Origin: Candidatus Oscillibacter excrementavium
GTDB taxonomy: Bacteria; Bacillota; Clostridia; Oscillospirales; Oscillospiraceae
Length of the DNA: 43,998 nt
Reading direction: 5' to 3'
Assembly: GCA_019118505.1 (NCBI GenBank)
Contig: DWYU01000090.1
Coordinates: forward strand, 1-43,998
Numbering within the stretch: the stretch's first letter is position 1; each line of letters opens with the position of its first letter. The translations under genes were made by a program, and so were the position numbers. Shown piece after piece: positions 39,764-43,998 of the stretch. The notes beneath the pieces are model-generated. The model was given only the letters and a program-made list of their open reading frames with translations, was not told the origin of the DNA and ran no database searches.

Positions 39764-40678
39764 TCAGCCTTCAAAGTGCTCCACAATGTCCACCAATTCC
39801 GCGCCGATGCGTTTCTGGGCTTCCTTGGTGCCCGCGCCGATGTGGGGCGTGCAGGAGACTGCCGGATGGGAGGCCAGGGCCCAGTTGGGGTCCTTCTCGC
39901 TCATCCAGACGTCCAGGCCGGCGGCCTTGACCTTGCCGGAGTTCAGTGCCTCCAGCAGGGCGGCCTCGTCCACATTGGCGCCCCGGGAGACGTTGACGAT
40001 CACCACGCCGTCCTTCATCTTGGCAAGGGATTCCGCGTCCACCAGGGGCTTGTCGCCGCTGGGGGCGCAGAGGACGATGATGTCGGACTGGGCGAGCAGC
40101 TCGTCCATGGAGACAAAGTGCATGGTGTCGCACTCGCAGCCCTCCGGCTTGTTCCGGTGGACCACGGACAGCACGTTCATGCCCAGGGCCTGGCCCTTGG
40201 CACCCACCAGCTGGCCGATGCGGCCGTAGCCGATGACGCCCATGGTCTTGCCGGCCAGCTCAAAGCCCTTGGAATAGGCCTTTTTCTCCCACTTGTTCTC
40301 CCGCATGGTGTGGCCTGCGATGGAGATGTTCCGGGCGCAGGAGAACAGCAGGGCCAGGGCCAGCTCCGCCACCGCGTTGGAGGAGGCGCGGGGCGTGTTC
40401 TTCACCTGGATGCCGTTTTCCTCCGCGTATTTGACTGCGATGTTGTCCACGCCCACGCCGGCGCGGATGATGAGTTTCAGCCGGCTGCCCTTGGCGGCGT
40501 CGATCTGGGGCTCCTTGATCTTGGTGGCGCTGCGGATGATGACCACGTCAAAATCCCGCAGGGCCGTGCCCAGCTGGTCGGGCTCATAGAACTGTTCCAC
40601 GACCTCGTATCCGTCCTTGCGCAGCCGTTCCAGTGCGCCGGCATCCATGCCGTCGGTTACCAAAACTCTCAGTGCCAT
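39764..40678 (-). CDS. serA: D-3-phosphoglycerate dehydrogenase (short form)
   Basis: First step of serine synthesis: 3-phosphoglycerate to 3-phosphohydroxypyruvate with NAD. The 304-aa product has the NAD motif GVIGYGRIGQ (about 148-157), the substrate Arg in IIRAGVGVDNI and the catalytic His in CTPHIGAGTKEAQ. It ends after the catalytic domain without the ACT domain of longer forms, as in many Firmicutes. The ATG at 40678 follows AAAGGGG; an open frame 72 nt longer has no ribosome site. It lies downstream of serC with a 370-bp hairpin-rich gap. Confidence 0.93.
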   Translation of the reverse strand: MALRVLVTDGMDAGALERLRKDGYEVVEQFYEPDQLGTALRDFDVVIIRSATKIKEPQIDAAKGSRLKLIIRAGVGVDNIAVKYAEENGIQVKNTPRASSNAVAELALALLFSCARNISIAGHTMRENKWEKKAYSKGFELAGKTMGVIGYGRIGQLVGAKGQALGMNVLSVVHRNKPEGCECDTMHFVSMDELLAQSDIIVLCAPSGDKPLVDAESLAKMKDGVVIVNVSRGANVDEAALLEALNSGKVKAAGLDVWMSEKDPNWALASHPAVSCTPHIGAGTKEAQKRIGAELVDIVEHFEG

Positions 40679-40783
40679 ATGTAGTACCCCTTTCATACAT
40701 TTCCGGCACACCCCAGGGGTGCCAACGTCGGAAAAACCCAAAACGCCCATTGGGGGACAGGCGTCACCGGCAGACCGGAAGGG

Positions 40784-40812
40784 GGGAGGCGGAGCCTCTG
40801 GCTCCGCCGGAG
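40784..40812. repeat. Hairpin module homologous to part of copy A
   Basis: GGAGGCGGAGCC-TCT-GGCTCCGCC-GGAGCG matches GGAGGCAGACC-TCT-GGTCTGCC-GGAGCG of copy A with base changes on both arms that keep the pairing. It lies 160 bp before the rest of copy B. Confidence 0.65.
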
Positions 40813-40970
40813 CGGAGAGCAGAGCGTGCAGCGTGGAAAGGCGCCCGCCGCGCTCTCACAAAAAGGAAGGGGGCCAGGGGAAACCATCCGGTTTCCCCAG
40901 TTCGTTCGCCCCCGGCGAACGAAAGAATCTCAATTATTTTCGCCGCGGCGTGTACGTGGCGAAAATTCCC
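40813..40970. repeat. Array of small hairpins in the serC-serA gap
   Basis: Between the two repeat parts lie further perfect stems: GGGGAAACC-ATCC-GGTTTCCCC (about 40892-40899 core), TTCGTTCGCC-CCC-GGCGAACGAA and TTTTCGCC / GGCGAAAA. No gene is seen in the 370-bp gap 40679-41048. Confidence 0.55.
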
Positions 40971-41051
40971 TGACTCAAGCGCCTTGGGCGCGTTCACCAG
41001 TCCGCAGACTGGTGAGGGGGGATCTAAAGGGGGGACGCAGTCCCCTCTTTA
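40971..41051. repeat. Modular hairpin repeat, copy B (3' end of serC)
   Basis: Modules: TGACTCA, GCGCC-TT-GGGCGC, a perfect CACCAGTC-CGCA-GACTGGTG (40995-41014), and TAAAGGGGGGAC-GCA-GTCCCCTCTTTA. The minus-strand end TAA is the serC stop codon. It aligns with copy A at 23183-23294, lacking only the module found at 40784. Confidence 0.75.
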
Positions 41052-42137
41052 CGCGTGCTCCGCCTCGTACTTCTTCAGGAACTCCACCAGGGCCTCCACA
41101 CCCTCCTTGGGCATGGCGTTGTAGATGGACGCCCGCAGGCCGCCCACGCTCTTGTGCCCCTTCAGATTGTCGAAGCCCGCGGCCTTGGAGGCGGCCACCA
41201 CGTCGGCGTCCTGCTCCTTGCTGGGGGTGACGAAGGGCACGTTCATCAGGGACCGGTCCTCCTTGCGGACGGCGCCGGTGAAGAACTTGCTCTGGTCCAG
41301 AAAGTCGTACAGCACCGCGGCTTTCTCCACGTTCCGCTGGTTCATGGCCTCCAGACCGCCGTTCTTCAGCAGGTACTTGAATACCTTGCCGCAGCAGTAG
41401 ATGGCCCAGCAGTTGGGGGTGTTGTACAGGGAGTCGTTGTCCGCGTGGGTCTTGTAGCTGAGATAGGTGGGCACGAACTGGGGCAGGTCGTCCCGCAGCA
41501 GATCCTCCCGGATGATGACCACCGCCATGCCGGCGGGCCCCACGTTCTTCTGCACGCCGGCCCAGATCAGGCCGTACTTGGTCACATCGCAGGGACGGGA
41601 GAGGAACATGGAGGACTGGTCGCTCACCAGCACCTTGCCCTTGGTGTTGGGCAGGTGGAAATAGGTGGTGCCGTTGATGGTCTCGTTCTCGCAGATGTAG
41701 ACATAGTCCGCATTGTCGGGGATGTCCAGATCGGAGCAGTCGGGGATGTAGGAGAAGTTCTTGTCCGCGGAGGAGGCGACGATCTTCACCTCGCCGTACT
41801 TCTGGGCCTCCTTGATGGCTTTCTTGGACCAGTTGCCGGTCTCCACATAGCAGGCCACGCCATTCTTCATCAGGTTCATGGGCACCATGGCGAACTGCAC
41901 GGTGCCGCCGCCCTGGACGAACAGGACCTTGTAGTTGTCCGGAATGCCCATCAGGGTCCGGAGATCGGCCTCCGCCTCGTCCCGGATCTGCTGGAACACC
42001 TTGGAGCGGTGGCTCATCTCCATGACGCACATGCCGCTGCCCCGGTAGTTCATCATCTCGGCGGCGATCTCCTCCAGGACCTCCTCCGGCATCATGGCGG
42101 GTCCGGCGGAGAAGTTGTAGGTACGTCCGTACTTCAT
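41049..42137 (-). CDS. serC: Phosphoserine aminotransferase
   Basis: Second step of serine synthesis: 3-phosphohydroxypyruvate plus glutamate to phosphoserine, PLP-dependent. The 362-aa product starts YNFSAGPAMMPEEVLEEIA, a SerC hallmark. The PLP Lys lies in GVQKNVGPAGMAVVII (about 197-202) and the cofactor-binding QGGGTVQFAMVPMNLM is clear. The ATG at 42137 follows GGAGG by 8 nt. The stop codon is contributed by the terminal TAA of a hairpin repeat. Probably cotranscribed with serA; phosphoserine phosphatase is not in the window. Confidence 0.95.
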   Translation of the reverse strand: MKYGRTYNFSAGPAMMPEEVLEEIAAEMMNYRGSGMCVMEMSHRSKVFQQIRDEAEADLRTLMGIPDNYKVLFVQGGGTVQFAMVPMNLMKNGVACYVETGNWSKKAIKEAQKYGEVKIVASSADKNFSYIPDCSDLDIPDNADYVYICENETINGTTYFHLPNTKGKVLVSDQSSMFLSRPCDVTKYGLIWAGVQKNVGPAGMAVVIIREDLLRDDLPQFVPTYLSYKTHADNDSLYNTPNCWAIYCCGKVFKYLLKNGGLEAMNQRNVEKAAVLYDFLDQSKFFTGAVRKEDRSLMNVPFVTPSKEQDADVVAASKAAGFDNLKGHKSVGGLRASIYNAMPKEGVEALVEFLKKYEAEHA

Positions 42138-42209
42138 GCTGATTTCCTCCAAACTTTTTGAATTTTGGGTCTCGCATCGGCGCGCAGACATTCGTCTGTA
42201 TCCACTTTC

Positions 42210-42237
42210 AGTATAGCACAGAATTCCAAAGAATCAA
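42210..42237 (-). promoter_or_regulatory. Promoter of serC
   Basis: The minus strand reads TTGATT, a 16-bp spacer and TATACT, giving a leader of about 65 nt. The region 42238-42422 shows no gene. Confidence 0.65.
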
Positions 42238-42422
42238 CCGGAAAAGCGGCTGCGGGAAGGGGCCGGCGGCTGACAAAAAAGACTCTGTTTTTGGAGAAAA
42301 GAGATGGGAAGAGCGGGGCAGTTCCCGGAGAAATTGTGATTTTTGACGTGGTTTTGGGCCTCCGGACGCCGCTTTGAAACACCGGGAATTTCCGGCGGTC
42401 CTCCGGCCGGCGGCGGAGGCGG

Positions 42423-42451
42423 TTGCAAAAAAATCCGCGCTGCCGTATAAT
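42423..42451 (+). promoter_or_regulatory. Promoter of the CLC transporter gene
   Basis: TTGCAA, a 17-bp spacer and TATAAT. The leader of about 46 nt contains a perfect stem GCCCGGCGG-T-CCGCCGGGC (42468-42486) just before the GGAGGG site. Confidence 0.75.
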
Positions 42452-42503
42452 CTTGCCAGAATGACCCGCCCGGCGGTCCGCCGGGCAGAAGGAGGGAGAG
42501 GGC

Positions 42504-43841
42504 TTGGCACGAGAGACGGGAGAGGGCCGGACCCATGTGAGCCTGTATGTCCGGGCCATGGTCAAGTGGCTGGTGGTGGCGCTGGTCACCGGCGGCTGCT
42601 GCGGCGTGGTGGGCGCCCTGTTCCACATCGGTGTGGAGCGGGCCACAGAGCTGCGGGAGGCACACCCGTGGCTGCTGTGGTGCCTGCCGGCGGCAGGACT
42701 GGTGATCGTGGCCTTTTACAAGCTGACCAGGACGGAGGGCCAGGGCACCAACGACATCATTGAGGCGGTGCACCACGGCAAGTCCCTGTCCATCTGGCTG
42801 CTACCTGCCATCTTCCTGGGGACGATCCTCACCCACCTGTGCGGCGGCAGCGCCGGGCGGGAGGGGGCTGCCCTCCAGATGGGCGGCACCATCGGCCGCC
42901 ATGCGGGGAGCCTGTTCAACTTGGATGACCGGGACCTGCGCACCGCCACCATGGCGGGCATGGCCGCCTTCTTCTCCGCCCTGTTCGGAACCCCCCTCAC
43001 CGCCACGGTGTTCGCCATCGTGGTCATCAGCATCGGCGTGGTGTACCATGTGGCGTTCATCCCGTGCCTCACCGCCTCCCTGGTATCCTACTGGATCTCC
43101 CTGGAGATGGGGGTGGCGCCCACCCGCTTCGCCGTGGCGGCGCCGGAGCTGGAGGAGCTGATGCTGCTGCGGGTGGCGGCGCTGGGAGTGGGGTGCGCCC
43201 TGGTGTCCGTCCTGCTGTGCCGGACACTGCAGTTTGCAGAGCATCAGATGAAAAAGCGCCTGCCCAACGCCTGGCTGCGGGTAGTGGTGGGGGGCTGCGC
43301 TGTCATTGCCCTGACGTATCTCTGCGGCACCCGGGACTACAACGGCGCCGGCATGGACATCATCGCCGCCGCCGTGGAGCAGGGCACCGCCCGGCCGGAG
43401 GCGTTCCTGCTGAAGATCCTGTTCACCGCCGTGACCCTCTCCGCCGGGTTCAAGGGCGGCGAGGTGGTGCCCTCCTTCTTCGTGGGGGCCACCTTTGGCT
43501 GCGTGGCGGGGCCGCTGCTGGGGATCCCTGCGGGCTTTGCCGCGGCGCTGGGCCTGGCGGCGGTGTTCTGCGGCGCCACCAACTGCCCCCTGGCCTCCAT
43601 CTTCCTGTCCGTGGAGCTGTTCGGGGACGGGGGCCTGCTGTACTTCGCCCTCATCTGCGGCATCAGCTATATGCTCTCGGGCTACAACGGGCTGTACTCC
43701 AGCCAGACCATCCTCTACTCCAAGCTGAAGGCCCAGTATATCAATGTGCACACCAACGCCCACCACGCCGGGGAGCCGGTGGATCCCTTCCGCCAGGAGG
43801 GCACCGCGGGTGATGGGACGTCCCCCGGCGAGAAAACCTGA
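42504..43841 (+). CDS. CLC-family ion transporter, fluoride-exporter-like
   Basis: Integral membrane protein of 445 aa with the CLC fold (about ten or more helices in two inverted halves). The first anion-site motif is GTNDI (81-85) in place of GSGIP, the second is GREGA (118-122) in place of GKEGP, and the third lies in GFKGGEVVPSFFVGATFG (about 314-331). This set resembles the CLC-F proton/fluoride antiporters rather than chloride CLCs, so fluoride export is the best guess. The start is TTG at 42504, 7 nt after GGAGGG; the next in-frame ATG (MVKWLVV) would remove 19 residues. Monocistronic, followed by a terminator. Confidence 0.85.
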   Translation: MARETGEGRTHVSLYVRAMVKWLVVALVTGGCCGVVGALFHIGVERATELREAHPWLLWCLPAAGLVIVAFYKLTRTEGQGTNDIIEAVHHGKSLSIWLLPAIFLGTILTHLCGGSAGREGAALQMGGTIGRHAGSLFNLDDRDLRTATMAGMAAFFSALFGTPLTATVFAIVVISIGVVYHVAFIPCLTASLVSYWISLEMGVAPTRFAVAAPELEELMLLRVAALGVGCALVSVLLCRTLQFAEHQMKKRLPNAWLRVVVGGCAVIALTYLCGTRDYNGAGMDIIAAAVEQGTARPEAFLLKILFTAVTLSAGFKGGEVVPSFFVGATFGCVAGPLLGIPAGFAAALGLAAVFCGATNCPLASIFLSVELFGDGGLLYFALICGISYMLSGYNGLYSSQTILYSKLKAQYINVHTNAHHAGEPVDPFRQEGTAGDGTSPGEKT

Positions 43842-43903
43842 TCGGAGTCAAAAAACGGGACCGCCCAAAAGGTGCCTCCCGATAAGAAAACATCGTGGGG
43901 CAA

Positions 43904-43942
43904 GAGAGAAACGGTATAGCTTCGGCTATGCCGTTTTTCTCA
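43904..43942 (+). terminator. Terminator of the CLC gene
   Basis: AACGGTATAGC, a TTCG tetraloop and GCTATGCCGTT (one G-T pair) followed by TTT, 70 nt after the stop. The last 50 bases of the window show no gene. Confidence 0.85.
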
Positions 43943-43998
43943 TTCTTGCCTTGATGAAGTGACTTTGGATACTTCCAGAGCTCCAATGCCCTTATAGT

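Noticed and set aside
42452-42503. Fluoride riboswitch before the CLC gene
   Set aside because: The leader is too short and shows only a simple GC hairpin.

Overview
The window is a GC-rich (clearly above 60% by eye), densely coding stretch of bacterial chromosome. The suggested host is a strictly anaerobic, Gram-positive-type gut Firmicute of the Oscillospiraceae/Clostridia kind. The evidence is SLH-domain surface proteins, lipoprotein and YknXYZ-type export genes, a flavin reductase fused to rubredoxin, an HrcA/CIRCE heat-shock site, a BusR-type regulator, low-GC sigma-A promoters and strong GGAGG ribosome sites. This is inference from gene content; no rRNA is present to fix the taxon. About 31 genes are supported. 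I see no tRNA, rRNA, CRISPR array, transposase or phage gene.

Layout. 1-1865: 3'-truncated SLH surface protein (-). 2216-6241: AfuABC/FbpABC-type uptake system (-). 6777-10470: adaptor, ATPase and permease of a MacAB/YknXYZ-like exporter (+). 10777-13500: second SLH surface protein (+). 13569-18017: type III Mod and Res (-), with a Res nuclease domain that appears to lack its E-x-K residues. 18117-20767: MoxR ATPase and VWA pair (-). 20933-21736: divergent membrane-anchored XRE regulator. 21802-25529: isocitrate dehydrogenase and aconitase (-). 25756-27204: NSS transporter. 27377-27913: nicotinamidase-like hydrolase. 27964-28410: Hsp20 with a perfect CIRCE upstream. 28631-30545: adenine deaminase and a 58-aa membrane protein. 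30799-31425: flavin reductase-rubredoxin. 31508-32821: RCC1-like surface protein. 32873-35533: three-gene ECF sigma operon. 35683-39572: OpuC-type osmolyte importer preceded by a BusR-like regulator. 39764-42137: serC and serA. 42504-43841: CLC family ion transporter of the fluoride-exporter type.

How the parts work together. Aconitase and Icd provide 2-oxoglutarate; SerC, which uses glutamate, and SerA make serine. The BusR-like gene heads the osmolyte operon, so uptake is probably governed by c-di-AMP and ionic strength. The ECF sigma gene carries its own ECF-like promoter and is followed by a membrane anti-sigma candidate.

The most unusual observations are: (a) a modular hairpin repeat present twice, 18 kb apart, whose terminal bases form the TAA stop codon of both aconitase and serC; (b) very similar two-hairpin, three-way-junction 5' leaders in front of the two SLH genes, which also share C-terminal modules in inverted orientation; and (c) an atypical type III Mod/Res pair beside a MoxR-VWA pair. 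Antisense frames in this GC-rich DNA are long and open and were treated as shadows.
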